A stretch of DNA of 64,000 bases from Arthrobacter sp. FB24 (GTDB lineage Bacteria; Actinomycetota; Actinomycetes; Actinomycetales; Micrococcaceae). The translations under genes were made by a program, and so were the position numbers. Of the stretch, positions 43,752-52,981 are shown piece after piece. The notes beneath the pieces are model-generated. The model was not told the DNA's origin and searched no databases. It saw only the letters and a list, made by a program, of their open reading frames with translations. Position 1 is the stretch's first letter. Every line of letters begins with the position of its first letter. Location of the stretch: NCBI RefSeq assembly GCF_000196235.1, contig NC_008541.1:2232001-2296000 (forward strand), in the 5' to 3' direction.

Positions 43752-44870
43752 ATGAAGATCGAAGCCCAATGGATGCGCGGAGGGACCAGCAAGTGCTGGG
43801 TTTTCGAAGCGGAGCATCTTCAGGAGTGCGGCACCAGCCTCGATGTGCTGTTGCCCAGGCTGTTCGGCAGCCCCGACCCGCGCCAAATTGACGGGGTCGG
43901 CGGGGCGACGTCGACCACCAGCAAAGCGGTGATTCTGCACCGGCCGGTCAGCGACGACGTCGATGTTGAGTACACCTTCGCCCAGGTGGGTATCGAAGAG
44001 GCCGCTGTGGACTGGGGCAGCAACTGCGGGAACGGCTCGGCGGTCGTGGGTCTGTACGCCATCGAGAAAGGGTGGGTGCTCCCCAACGGAGACGTCACCC
44101 GGATCGTCACCCGCAACACCAACACCAACCAAATCATCGTCCAGCGGGTGGCCACGCCTGACGGCGCCCTGGCTTCCGTTCCGGAGGCACGGATGCCCGG
44201 CGTGCCCTTCCCCGGCCACGAGGTGGGGCTTGGCTTCCAGGACCCCGCCGGCAAGACCACCGGTGCACTGCTGCCGACCGGTGCGGCCTCTGACACCATC
44301 AACGTTGGCGGAACCCGCTGGACCGTGTCCATGGTTGACGCCGGAGCGCCTGTGGTGATGGTCCGCGCGGAGGAGCTGGGCCTGGACCCGGCAAGGTACG
44401 ACAACTGGCGCGCCGCGGTGGAGCTCCAGTTGGTTACCCTGGAGCAAATCCGGAGGCAGGCGGCGGTGCGGATGGGCCTGGTCCCCACTGCAGCCGAGGC
44501 GGCCCGCGCAATCCCCAAGCTGGCTATCGTGGGCGCTCCTGCGCAGGCCGACCCCAGCTGCGACGCCAACGTCATGATGCTTTCCATGGGCAAGCCTCAT
44601 CCGGCCCTGGCCATCACGGGCAGCATTGCCTTGACCCTGGCCGCCCGCACCACCGGCACCGTGCTGCACACCCTCACCGGCGGCACGGTGGCAACAACGC
44701 TCCGGCTGCGCACCCCTGCCGGGGTAATCGAGACGTGGAGCGAGGAGCACGACGGGCGCCTCCTCGTAGGCGTCGACCGCACGGCCCGCACCATTGCCAC
44801 CACCACCATCCATCTCCCTGAGGTTCCCGGCAGCGCAGTCGCTGCCGCCCTCGCCGGAGCCACCCGCTAA
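43752..44870 (+). CDS. prpF: PrpF-family isomerase (2-methylaconitate/4-oxalomesaconate type)
   Basis: 372-residue enzyme of the diaminopimelate-epimerase fold that shifts a double bond in unsaturated tricarboxylates. PrpF landmarks: MRGGTSK at 8-14, K58 in GATSTTSK and C92 in DWGSNCGNGS, which match the catalytic Lys and Cys of known PrpF. A GGAGG site precedes the ATG. Unlike classical prpF it is not beside a methylcitrate cluster but directly before a MatC-type carrier (11-base gap). The substrate is therefore more likely an imported unsaturated acid (aconitate, tricarballylate-derived or oxalomesaconate type). The symbol marks the family, not a proven reaction. Confidence 0.85.
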   Translation: MKIEAQWMRGGTSKCWVFEAEHLQECGTSLDVLLPRLFGSPDPRQIDGVGGATSTTSKAVILHRPVSDDVDVEYTFAQVGIEEAAVDWGSNCGNGSAVVGLYAIEKGWVLPNGDVTRIVTRNTNTNQIIVQRVATPDGALASVPEARMPGVPFPGHEVGLGFQDPAGKTTGALLPTGAASDTINVGGTRWTVSMVDAGAPVVMVRAEELGLDPARYDNWRAAVELQLVTLEQIRRQAAVRMGLVPTAAEAARAIPKLAIVGAPAQADPSCDANVMMLSMGKPHPALAITGSIALTLAARTTGTVLHTLTGGTVATTLRLRTPAGVIETWSEEHDGRLLVGVDRTARTIATTTIHLPEVPGSAVAAALAGATR

Positions 44871-44881
44871 AGGAGACCATT

Positions 44882-46330
44882 ATGACCAAGACTGAGCACC
44901 GCACCGCTGTCGCTGCGGGCGAGACCCGGGGCAACGGTGCCCCCCGCCCAGCCCATCGCCGCCGAATCGTACTGGTGGCGGCGGCCGTCGGGTTCGCGAT
45001 ACTGGCTTTGATTGCACTCGTGCTGGGTGGTGATATCTTCAACTCTTCGGCCACCCCGGAACCGGAGCACTCCATGACCGCTGTCCAGATCATCCCGCTC
45101 GTCATCCTCGTCATAATGTTCATCGTCGCCACCAAGTGGCCGCTGAACATCGGAGTGATGGGGCTGGTCGCTTCCTTCGGCGTGGGCTATTTCATGCTCG
45201 GGATGACGGACAAGCAGATCCTCGAGGAATTCCCCGCCAGCATCGTCCTGACGATCATCGGCGTCACCTACTTCTTCAGCATGGCCCAGCGGAACGGGAC
45301 CATCGACATCATCGTCCAGAACTGCGTGCGCCTCGTCAGGGGCAAGACGATGCTGCTCCCTTGGGTGTTCTTCCTGATCGCGGCCGCGCTGACGTCGCTG
45401 GGCACCTTCTCGCCGGCCGCCGTCGCGCTGCTGGCACCGGCGGCCATCGGCTTCGCCTACGAGTCCCGCATCCATCCCGTGCTGATGGGCACGTTCATCA
45501 TCAACGGAGCCCATGCCGGCGGCTTTTCCCCGTTGTCCGTGGCCGGCGTCCTGGTGCACGACATCGCCCTCAAGAACGGGTTTCCCATCTCCCAGGGCGC
45601 ACTTTTTACTGCCAGTTTCGCCCTGAATCTCATTCTCTCGGTCCTCACCATCGTCCTGTTCGCCCTCATCGGCCGGTTGCGCGACGGCGAAGGCGGCCAG
45701 CATGCCGACGTCGACACCGCCCGGACCAGCCGTCCTCGCGGACAGCAGATCCTCACGCTGCTCCTCATCGCGGTGATGCTCGTGTGCACCCTGGGCTTCC
45801 ACATGCCGATCGGCTTTGTGGCGCTCTCCGCCGGACTCCTGCTGGCGCTGGTCAACATCAAAGAACATCAAACGTTCATCGGCGGCGTCTCCTGGTCCAC
45901 AGTCCTGCTGGTGGCAGGCATGATCACCTACGTCTCACTGCTCCAGCACGTGGGCGTCATTGATACCCTCGCCGAGCAGGCCCTGGCGCTGGGCGCGCCG
46001 CTGCTGGTGGCGCTGGTCCTCTGCTACGTCATTGGCGTCGGCTCGGCCTTCGCCTCCTCCACGGCCTTGCTGACCGCGTTCATTCCACTGGCCGGTCCGC
46101 TGCTTGCCACGAGTTCGCTGAGTGCCTCCGGAACGGTCGCGGCACTTGCCATCGCTGCCACGGTGGTGGATGTCTCTCCCTTCTCCACCGACGGCGCGCT
46201 GGTGGTAGCAAACGCCCGCGACGACGATCGGCAGCGCGTCTACCGGCAGCTGATGGCCTACGCCGGCGGAGTGGTGCTGGTCGCCCCGGCCCTGGCCTGG
46301 GTCCTGCTGGTACCCACCGGCATTATGTAG
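44882..46330 (+). CDS. Second MatC-type carboxylate carrier
   Basis: 482-residue paralogue of the carrier at 38492, in the same SLC13/ArsB-NhaD fold. It keeps the paired regions TFSPAAVALLAPAAIGFAY and GSAFASSTALLTAFIPLAG and the TVVDVSPFSTDGALVV segment. It differs by a 30-residue basic N-terminal tail followed by an extra hydrophobic helix (VLVAAAVGFAILALIALVLG), and by lacking the long Ser-rich loop. It is translated with prpF (AAGGAG overlaps the end of the gap). Likely cargo is the acid that PrpF isomerises. Confidence 0.85.
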   Translation: MTKTEHRTAVAAGETRGNGAPRPAHRRRIVLVAAAVGFAILALIALVLGGDIFNSSATPEPEHSMTAVQIIPLVILVIMFIVATKWPLNIGVMGLVASFGVGYFMLGMTDKQILEEFPASIVLTIIGVTYFFSMAQRNGTIDIIVQNCVRLVRGKTMLLPWVFFLIAAALTSLGTFSPAAVALLAPAAIGFAYESRIHPVLMGTFIINGAHAGGFSPLSVAGVLVHDIALKNGFPISQGALFTASFALNLILSVLTIVLFALIGRLRDGEGGQHADVDTARTSRPRGQQILTLLLIAVMLVCTLGFHMPIGFVALSAGLLLALVNIKEHQTFIGGVSWSTVLLVAGMITYVSLLQHVGVIDTLAEQALALGAPLLVALVLCYVIGVGSAFASSTALLTAFIPLAGPLLATSSLSASGTVAALAIAATVVDVSPFSTDGALVVANARDDDRQRVYRQLMAYAGGVVLVAPALAWVLLVPTGIM

Positions 46331-46414
46331 CCGAACAGCGACGCAGCTTCAGCCCGGAGCCAGTTCGACGGCGCTGAAACACCGAGTCCGACGGCACCAG
46401 ACCGCAGTGGGGCG

Positions 46415-46449
46415 GCGAATGATGATCACCGGGATCATCGCCTATTCGC
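46415..46449. other. Two-part hairpin after the carrier gene
   Basis: GCGAAT (46415-46420) pairs with ATTCGC (46444-46449) and, inside it, ATGATC (46422-46427) with GATCAT (46433-46438). No T-run follows. It may end the prpF-carrier transcript with Rho help, or form a structured 3' end. Confidence 0.45.
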
Positions 46450-46523
46450 AACGCGCGCCGCTCCACTGCACCGCCACGCAAGAGCGCTGCCAGGGACCCG
46501 GCCTTTTCCGAAGCGCGAACTTC

Positions 46524-46574
46524 AAGGATCACCCAGGACCGGCTCTCCTTCCACGCCGGCCAGGGGTGATCCTT
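46524..46574. terminator. Nested stem-loop ending in TTT
   Basis: AAGGATCACCC (46524-46534) pairs perfectly with GGGTGATCCTT (46564-46574), and CCGGC (46539-46543) pairs with GCCGG (46555-46559) inside. The A and T ends allow weak termination in both directions. The loop is larger than in common terminators, so a structured RNA element is an alternative. Confidence 0.45.
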
Positions 46575-46697
46575 TGCGTTCGACGTGGCGTCGCTATTTT
46601 CACCGTCGAAACCCGTAGCAGGCGCCGGCACCGCCGTTCCGGCCAAACTCGGTGGAGAGCCGATGCTTGTGAGCGATGTTTAGGGCAGACTGGTGGC

Positions 46698-47771
46698 GTG
46701 AGCGGAATCCGGTGGGTGCTGCACGTCGATCTCGACCAGTTCATCGCGGCGGTCGAAGTGCTCCGGCGGCCGGAGCTTGCGGGCAAGCCGATCATTGTCG
46801 GCGGTCGGGGCGATCCCGCGGAACGAGCTGTGGTGGCGACCGCGTCCTACGAAGCCAGGGCGTTCGGCGTGGGTTCCGGAATGCCGTTACGCATTGCGGC
46901 CCGGAAAGTGCCCGACGCTGTGATCCTGCCCGTCGACCAGGAGGCTTACCTCGCGGCGTCCGAAACGGTGATGGCTACCCTGCGCTCGCAGCCGGGCGCC
47001 ACCGTGCAGGTGCTGGGCTGGGATGAAGCCTTTGTAGGCACTGAGACAGAGAACCCGGAAGCCTACGCCCGGCAGGTGCAGGCCGCTGTCCTGGAGCGAA
47101 CGCAGCTGCATTGCAGCATAGGCATCGGCGACACTTTGGTCCGGGCCAAGGTCGCCACCGGTTTCGGCAAGCCGGCCGGCGTCTTCCGCCTCACTTCAGC
47201 TAACTGGCTCAAGGTCATGGGCGACCTGCCCACCAAAGACCTGTGGGGCGTTGGAACCAAAGTGTCTGCCCGGCTGGCCAAACTCGGCATCCACACAGTC
47301 GCCGAGCTCGCCGCCACCGACCCCCGGGACCTCGTTCCGGAGTTCGGCCCCAGGATGGGTCCCTGGTACGCGGAGCTCGGACGCGGGGACGGCGCCAGCG
47401 TTGTGGACGACACCCCGTGGGTTGCCCGCGGGCATAGCCGGGAGACCACCTTCCAACAGGACCTGACTGCGCCCGCCCAGGTGGACGACGCAGTCAGGGA
47501 GCTGACAGCCCGTGTTCTTGAGGATGTTGAGGCCGAAGGGCGGCCCGTGGTCGGGCTGACCCTCAAGGTTCGGTATGCGCCGTTCTTCACCAAGACCCAC
47601 GCGAAGAAGATTCCCGAAACATTCGATAGGGACGAAATCCTCGCGCGGGCATTGGACCTCGCAGCCGGAATTGAAGCGGGCCGCCCGATCCGGCTCCTGG
47701 GCATGCGGGCCGAAATGGCAATGCCCGAGGATGCCCGAAAGGGCCATACGCCCACGCGCGGCGGTTGGTGA
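46698..47771 (+). CDS. dinB: DinB2-like Y-family DNA polymerase with aliphatic steric gate
   Basis: 357-residue translesion polymerase. Metal-binding acids are D11 in HVDLDQFIAAVE and D109-E110 in GWDEAFVG. Palm, thumb (GVGTKVSARLAKLGIHTVAEL) and little-finger domains are complete. The usual Phe/Tyr steric gate (F13 of E. coli DinB) is Ile16 here. Mycobacterial DinB2, which has Leu at this place and the same DLDQF context, readily uses ribonucleotides. The GTG at 46698 starts the domain directly; the frame is open upstream but without a ribosome site. No beta-clamp motif is obvious at the C-terminus. Confidence 0.87.
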   Translation: MSGIRWVLHVDLDQFIAAVEVLRRPELAGKPIIVGGRGDPAERAVVATASYEARAFGVGSGMPLRIAARKVPDAVILPVDQEAYLAASETVMATLRSQPGATVQVLGWDEAFVGTETENPEAYARQVQAAVLERTQLHCSIGIGDTLVRAKVATGFGKPAGVFRLTSANWLKVMGDLPTKDLWGVGTKVSARLAKLGIHTVAELAATDPRDLVPEFGPRMGPWYAELGRGDGASVVDDTPWVARGHSRETTFQQDLTAPAQVDDAVRELTARVLEDVEAEGRPVVGLTLKVRYAPFFTKTHAKKIPETFDRDEILARALDLAAGIEAGRPIRLLGMRAEMAMPEDARKGHTPTRGGW

Positions 47772-47896
47772 CGGCGTCCACATGGCCAAGCTTCCGGCGC
47801 TGGCGCAGGTAGGGTTTTCGGTGTCTGCGACCGACATCATAGAAGTGGAGCAGGTACTCTCCGGGTAAGTCTTGCCGGAACGCACGAGCGATGTGC

Positions 47897-48424
47897 TCAC
47901 CACCCGGCAGTGCCCGGGCCACCCTTGAACGGGCCGACGATCTTCGTGGTGATCCAACCGCCGTAGAAGTCACCTTCCTGGAAGGTCACCTGCTCGCCGT
48001 TGACCTCGCAGGAATCCATGTGGCCCGGGTAGAGGGCAACTCGGCTGCTGAGCGCCTCGAAACCTCGGGCGGGTGCCGGGTAGGTCCACCCGGCACGGGG
48101 AACGACGACTCCGCCGGCGACGACGTCGAAGTAGTGTGCTTCTCCCTTGAACTCGCAGAAGGTGGTGCCCTCGACCGGGACGAGTACACCGGCGGGGAAT
48201 GCGTCCAATGGCAGGTAGTAGACCGGCGGATGACTCGTCTCCAGGACACGCACTGCATCAGTGGTGTCGGCAATCACCTGCCCGCCAAGCCGGACGACAA
48301 CCCGTTCCGATCGGGGCTCGACCCTTGGCGGCCGCGGGTAGTCCCACACCGACTCTTGACCGGCTGTGGGTTTGACGGGCTGGGGACGCCGAAAGAGTCC
48401 GGAAAAACCATGAGCAGGAGTCAT
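47897..48424 (-). CDS. DUF427-family protein
   Basis: 175-residue protein of the DUF427 family, widespread in actinobacteria with no settled function. The core shows ESVWDYPRPPRVE, RVLETSHPPVYYLPLDAF, CEFKGEAHYFDV and WTYPAP near the end, the usual signature series. The ATG at 48424 (MTPAHGF) has a GGGGGA stretch upstream; a longer form from 48514 has an Arg-rich tail and is less likely. Convergent with dinB. Confidence 0.82.
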   Translation of the reverse strand: MTPAHGFSGLFRRPQPVKPTAGQESVWDYPRPPRVEPRSERVVVRLGGQVIADTTDAVRVLETSHPPVYYLPLDAFPAGVLVPVEGTTFCEFKGEAHYFDVVAGGVVVPRAGWTYPAPARGFEALSSRVALYPGHMDSCEVNGEQVTFQEGDFYGGWITTKIVGPFKGGPGTAGW

Positions 48425-48601
48425 GTCCCCATGTTGCCACCTTCCGCCGGGATGCCACCGTGAACGCCGGGGAAGTCCCGGCCGCCTGGCCAAATCCTGG
48501 AGCCAGGAATCCAACGCGCTTCCCTAGCGGATCGGGAGGAAAATTGTGTATAGAGAACCTTGTCCAGGCATTCAGCCCGGGCCTTCAACGGGAGAGATGA
48601 C

Positions 48602-49006
48602 ATGGATCATTTCGTCGCTTACCTTGATACATCGGAGGTCCGCTCCGGCAAACTTGAGGAACTTAAGGCGGCCATGGCAGAACTTGCCGAGTTCGTTGAA
48701 CAGAATGAGCCTCGGATCATCTCCTACAGCGTCTGGTTCTCAGAGGACGGCTCCACCATGAGTGTCCTCCACTTTCATCCTGATCTGGCCTCGTTGGAGT
48801 TCCACATGAAGGTGGCGGGGCCCAGGTTCCCGCCAGTTGCGCCGCTTATCAAGATGAAGACGATCGAAGTCTTCGGCCGCCCTAGCGAGGACCTTGTGGC
48901 GCAACTTCGAGAGAAGGCACAGCTCCTCGGCACCGGAACCGTCATTGTCCGTGACGTTCACGCCGGCTTCGCCCGTTTTGCCCGCGGCCGGTTCTCCGTG
49001 CCCTAA
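48602..49006 (+). CDS. Hypothetical protein, ABM-like fold
   Basis: 134-residue protein of unknown function. The pattern LEELKAAMAELAEFVEQNEPRI, then SYSVWFSEDGSTMSVLHFHPD and LEFHMKVAGPRF resembles the ferredoxin-like alpha-beta barrel of small monooxygenases and stress proteins (ABM/dimeric barrel type). GGGAGAG precedes the ATG. No partner genes. Its last bases overlap the end of the converging small gene. Confidence 0.7.
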   Translation: MDHFVAYLDTSEVRSGKLEELKAAMAELAEFVEQNEPRIISYSVWFSEDGSTMSVLHFHPDLASLEFHMKVAGPRFPPVAPLIKMKTIEVFGRPSEDLVAQLREKAQLLGTGTVIVRDVHAGFARFARGRFSVP

Positions 49007-49272
49007 GCCGGTCGCGTGTGAGGCCGCCGGACGGGGATCAGCGCCTGAGTCGACCGCTCAAGCCGTGTGGCTATGAGCCGCGCCGGGTCCGCGGCCAGCT
49101 CATATGCCCTCACGCCGTGGCGGGCGAAGAAACCGATGAACGCGGAGTAGCCCGCGACATGCCTGACCCGGGCTTCGCGGCCGGCCACTTCCGCATAAAG
49201 TGCTCCGCCGCGTGAGATCGGTCCGGGCAATTCGGTGGCCGGCCCCTCGAACAAATCGTCCGTGGACCCCAT
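49003..49272 (-). CDS. Small hypothetical protein (89 aa)
   Basis: 89 residues beginning MGSTDDLFEGPATELPGPIS, with a mid-part HVAGYSAFIGFFARHGVRAYEL. An AGGA site lies eight bases before the ATG, and amino-acid use is normal for this genome, so it is probably real. No motif recognised. Convergent with the 134-aa gene, overlapping by four bases. Confidence 0.5.
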   Translation of the reverse strand: MGSTDDLFEGPATELPGPISRGGALYAEVAGREARVRHVAGYSAFIGFFARHGVRAYELAADPARLIATRLERSTQALIPVRRPHTRPA

Positions 49273-49417
49273 ATCGAGATCCTAGCCTTGCTTGGAGGGC
49301 AATGGCGGCCGCGGATCGCCACTCTGTGGGAACGCCCACAAAAGGCTTGAAGCAGTGTCCCTGGCTGCATACGCTGCACAAAAGAAGTGAGGTCCAGAAG
49401 AATTGGAAGGCGCCTTA

Positions 49418-50191
49418 ATGACAACCCGTGATACCCAATCGGTCGGCGTGCCGTGCCGGGTCGATACTTTCCAGCCGGATCCCCGGGCGGCCATGGACTT
49501 CTACGGCCCGCTCTTCGGCTGGAGTTTTGACGATCCCGCCCCTATGCCTGCCGGACTCGAGGGCAACTACTACGCTGCACGCCTGCAGGGTCGGCTGGTG
49601 TCCGGGATCGGCCAGGCACCGGCGATGTTCCGGCCCACGTGGAACACCCACGTGCGTGTCGACGACGTCGGACAGGCGCTCGCCCTTGCCGAGCATGCCG
49701 GAGGTAGCCTCGTCGCAGGCCCGTTTGGCGGCGGCACCCATGGTGTTCTGGCCGTGGTTGCGGACTCCACGGGGGTGCCGTTTTGCCTGTGGCAGGCCGG
49801 GGAGGGCGACGGCGCCGTGCTGGCCGATGAGCCGAACGCCTGGGCAATGAGCTCGCTGCACACTACCGACGTCGGGAAGGCCCGGGCGTTTTACGGCGCC
49901 ATGTTCGACTGGGAACTTGAACCGGTGGCGGATGCGCCCTTTGCGCTATGGCGCCGCTCCGGTCAGGTGGTGGCCGTCGTCACCGCCACTGACGGCGTCG
50001 CGGTTCCTCCCCATTGGAGCGTCAATTTCGCGGTCACAGATGTGGATTCCGTCGCTCGGCACGCTGAAGCGCTGGGCGGCACCATCCTGATGGCGCCGAT
50101 GGACACGCCGGGTTTCCGGAACGCTGTGGTCGGCGACCCCCAGGGCGCCTTCATCGCGGTCAGCGCACAGGTCAGCGCACCCGCGACCTGA
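49418..50191 (+). CDS. Two-domain VOC-family protein
   Basis: 257 residues with two vicinal-oxygen-chelate domains (about 8-125 and 140-255). Each contains the repeat FYGPLFGW / FYGAMFDW, and each ends in a GVPFCLWQA or GAFIAV closing strand. The tandem form is common in actinobacteria and often annotated as glyoxalase/bleomycin-resistance-like or CFP30-type, with unknown substrate. GGAAGG precedes the ATG at 49418. Confidence 0.87.
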   Translation: MTTRDTQSVGVPCRVDTFQPDPRAAMDFYGPLFGWSFDDPAPMPAGLEGNYYAARLQGRLVSGIGQAPAMFRPTWNTHVRVDDVGQALALAEHAGGSLVAGPFGGGTHGVLAVVADSTGVPFCLWQAGEGDGAVLADEPNAWAMSSLHTTDVGKARAFYGAMFDWELEPVADAPFALWRRSGQVVAVVTATDGVAVPPHWSVNFAVTDVDSVARHAEALGGTILMAPMDTPGFRNAVVGDPQGAFIAVSAQVSAPAT

Positions 50192-50280
50192 GTCCCGCCC
50201 GTCGAGGGGCGGGCATCGCGCGTCTGCTCCCCGCCCGGCACTGAGAAGGACCGTGTGAACTTTGTAGGCACAATGGAGGC

Positions 50281-52974
50281 GTGACTTCTCCGCTCGCTTC
50301 GGCCGCCGCCCGCTCCGATCCACCCTTCGATTTAGGGGTCATCGGTGCGGGCCTGGCCTTTGCCGCGTCGCTGGGGGAGCTGTCGGATGCCCTGCGCGCC
50401 GGCGGCGCGGCCGGGACCGCCGTTGTCCAGGCGCCACCCGGTACCGGCAAAACCACCCTCGTTCCGCCGTTGCTCGCCAACATCGCAGCCGCCGCGGTGC
50501 CCGGTGGCGCAGGGGCTGCCGGCGGAAGAGCCCGGAGCCCGCGGGTTGTTGTCACCCAGCCGCGCCGTGTCGCCGCGCGCTCCGCGGCACGCCGCCTGGC
50601 CGACTTGGACGGCAGCCGGCTCGGGGACCGCGTCGGCTACACCGTCCGCGGGGAACGCGTCGGCGGTGCGGGGACCGTGATCGAGTTCGTCACGCCCGGC
50701 ATCCTGCTGCAGCGGCTCTTGTCCGACCCGGGCCTGGAGACCGTGGACGCGGTGATCCTCGATGAGGTCCACGAGCGGGGGCTGGAGACCGATCTGCTGC
50801 TCGGTATGCTCGCCGAGGTCCGCGAGTTGCGCGGCGACCTCATGCTGGTGGCCATGTCCGCCACCTTGGACGCGCCGCGCTTCGCTGCACTCATCGGGAC
50901 GGGGAACCAAGGGACCGGCACCGAAGGGACGCACGACGGCGGCGGCCCGGCTCCCGTCGTCGACTGTCCTTCCGCTCTATACCCGCTCGAAACCGAGTGG
51001 GCGCCCGCCGCCGTGGCGCGACTGGACACTCGGGGCGTGAGCCGTGCGTTCCTGGACCATGTGGCAGACACCGCCGCCGCATCACACGCCGAATCGCTGG
51101 CGGCGGACCCGGGCGTGGATGCGCTGGTCTTTCTTCCGGGCGCCCGGGAGGTCTCGCACGTTGCCAGCCGCCTCCGGGGCAGGGTGGACGCCGAAGTGCT
51201 GGAGCTGCACGGCCAGGCAAGCCCGGCGGAACAGGACCGGGCAGTGTCGGGGCGGGACCCCGGCGGACGTGCCCGGATCATCGTCTCCACGGCGCTCGCC
51301 GAATCCTCACTCACTGTTCCGGGGGTCCGTCTGGTCATCGACTCCGGGCTGTCCCGCGAACCGCGGCGCGACATAAACCGGGGCATGTCCGGCCTGGTGA
51401 CTGTGTCCTGCTCCCGTGCGTCCGCTGAACAGCGCGCCGGGCGCGCCGCACGCCAGGGTCCGGGCCGGGTGGTCCGATGCTATGACCAGAAGGCCTTCGG
51501 AGCTGCCCCTGCGCACCAGACCCCGGAAATCGTGGTGGCCGACCTGACCGCAGCGGCGTTGGTCCTGGCCTGCTGGGGATCACCGCGCGGACGAGGATTG
51601 GCCCTCCCGGACGCTCCGCCCGCAGCAGCGATGGATGAGGCCGTGGACGTCCTCCGCGAGCTGGGCGCCGTGGGACAGGATGGCCTCGCCACGGAGCTGG
51701 GAAAGACCTTGGCCAGGATTCCGGCCGATCCGCGACTGGCCCGGGCCTTGCTGGACGGCGCCGCAACCGTGGGCCAGCGGACTGCCGCGGAGACTGTCGC
51801 CGTCGTCGCCGGTGACCAGCGCGCTCCCGGCGCCGACCTCACCCGGTTGCTGGCCACACTGCGTTCAGGCAAGGATCCGGCGGCGCGGCGCTGGAAAGAT
51901 GACGTCGGGCGGATGGAAGGGATCGTCCGTAAGCAAGTCGCTGTAGTTGACCGCTCGCGAAGTGTCGCGCCGGTGACCGCCGCGGAGGCGGTCGGGTTCG
52001 TCGTCGCCCTCGCTTTTCCTGACCGGGTGGCGCGCCGCGTGCCCGGTGCGGGGGAGCGATACCTGCTCTCTTCCGGTACCCGGGCGGGCCTCCCGGCGGG
52101 CAGCCCGCTGTCCGGCCACGAGTGGCTGGCGGTTGCTGAAGTCTCGCGCGCGGAAGGCCGCGACGCGGCGGGAACAGGCGCCGTCATCCGCTCTGCGGCG
52201 CCGCTTTCCGTTGACACGGCGGAGGCTGCGACCCGGCACCTGCTGCGTGAAAGCGTGGAGGCCGGGTTCGCCCAGGGTCGGGTCACCGCCCGGCGGGAAC
52301 GCCGTCTGGGTGCCATCGTGCTTTCCTCGACACCGGTGCGGCCGTCAGCCGCCGAGGGGCGGGCGGCCGTGGCCCGCGCACTGGCGAAGGAAGGGTTGGG
52401 AACCATTGGATGGTCGACGGCGGCGGACGCCTTGCGCCGCCGTCTCGCGCTGCTGCACCGCGAACTGGGCAGCCCCTGGCCGGACGTGTCCGAGGGTGCG
52501 CTGTTGTCCCGGCTTGATGACTGGCTGGCGCCCGAACTCGGAGCGCTTGCCGGCGGGTCGGCCACGGCCGGCATCGACCTCACGGAACCGCTGCGGCGAC
52601 TCTTGCCGTGGCCGGACGCGGCCCGGTTCGGGGAGCTGGCGCCGGAGACGCTGGAGGTTCCGAGCGGTTCGCGCGTCAGGATCGATTACCCGGACGCGGA
52701 GCACGACGACGGCCGTCCGGTTGTAGCGGTCAAATTGCAGGAATGCTTTGGCTGGGCCGAAACACCGCGGTTGGCGGGCGGCCGGGTGCCGGTGCTGTTT
52801 CATCTCCTGTCGCCGGCAAGGCGTCCCCTGGCGGTGACGGACGATCTTGCGTCGTTCTGGTCAGGACCATACGCGCAGGTGCGGGCGGAGATGCGCGGCC
52901 GCTACCCGAAGCATCCCTGGCCGGAAGACCCGTGGACCGCGCCGGCCACCGCCCGGACCAAGAACAGGATGTAG
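50281..52974 (+). CDS. hrpB: ATP-dependent helicase HrpB
   Basis: 897-residue DEAH-type RNA helicase-like ATPase. Walker A is APPGTGKTT (G54-K57), motif II DEVHERG begins at D161, motif III is AMSATLDA and motif VI is QRAGRAARQGPGRVVRCY. The C-terminal HrpB domain begins near residue 460 and runs to the end. The start is GTG. Its cellular role is not well set in most bacteria. The 3' end runs into the remnant of a PadR gene, which starts seven bases after the stop. Confidence 0.92.
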   Translation: MTSPLASAAARSDPPFDLGVIGAGLAFAASLGELSDALRAGGAAGTAVVQAPPGTGKTTLVPPLLANIAAAAVPGGAGAAGGRARSPRVVVTQPRRVAARSAARRLADLDGSRLGDRVGYTVRGERVGGAGTVIEFVTPGILLQRLLSDPGLETVDAVILDEVHERGLETDLLLGMLAEVRELRGDLMLVAMSATLDAPRFAALIGTGNQGTGTEGTHDGGGPAPVVDCPSALYPLETEWAPAAVARLDTRGVSRAFLDHVADTAAASHAESLAADPGVDALVFLPGAREVSHVASRLRGRVDAEVLELHGQASPAEQDRAVSGRDPGGRARIIVSTALAESSLTVPGVRLVIDSGLSREPRRDINRGMSGLVTVSCSRASAEQRAGRAARQGPGRVVRCYDQKAFGAAPAHQTPEIVVADLTAAALVLACWGSPRGRGLALPDAPPAAAMDEAVDVLRELGAVGQDGLATELGKTLARIPADPRLARALLDGAATVGQRTAAETVAVVAGDQRAPGADLTRLLATLRSGKDPAARRWKDDVGRMEGIVRKQVAVVDRSRSVAPVTAAEAVGFVVALAFPDRVARRVPGAGERYLLSSGTRAGLPAGSPLSGHEWLAVAEVSRAEGRDAAGTGAVIRSAAPLSVDTAEAATRHLLRESVEAGFAQGRVTARRERRLGAIVLSSTPVRPSAAEGRAAVARALAKEGLGTIGWSTAADALRRRLALLHRELGSPWPDVSEGALLSRLDDWLAPELGALAGGSATAGIDLTEPLRRLLPWPDAARFGELAPETLEVPSGSRVRIDYPDAEHDDGRPVVAVKLQECFGWAETPRLAGGRVPVLFHLLSPARRPLAVTDDLASFWSGPYAQVRAEMRGRYPKHPWPEDPWTAPATARTKNRM

Positions 52975-52981
52975 CCGCCAG

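Larger units (their letters stand above)
46331..46697. other. 367-base intergenic region with two hairpins, no gene seen
   Basis: Between the second carrier gene and dinB I find no reading frame with a ribosome site or a recognisable product. The stretch holds two structured inverted repeats (46415-46449 and 46524-46574) and, at its right end, the promoter region of dinB. I could not recognise a LexA-type box. Confidence 0.5.

Noticed and set aside
46323..46646. 107-residue minus-strand frame in the gap before dinB
   Set aside because: No ribosome site, its sequence is largely set by the hairpin arms, and it resembles no known protein.
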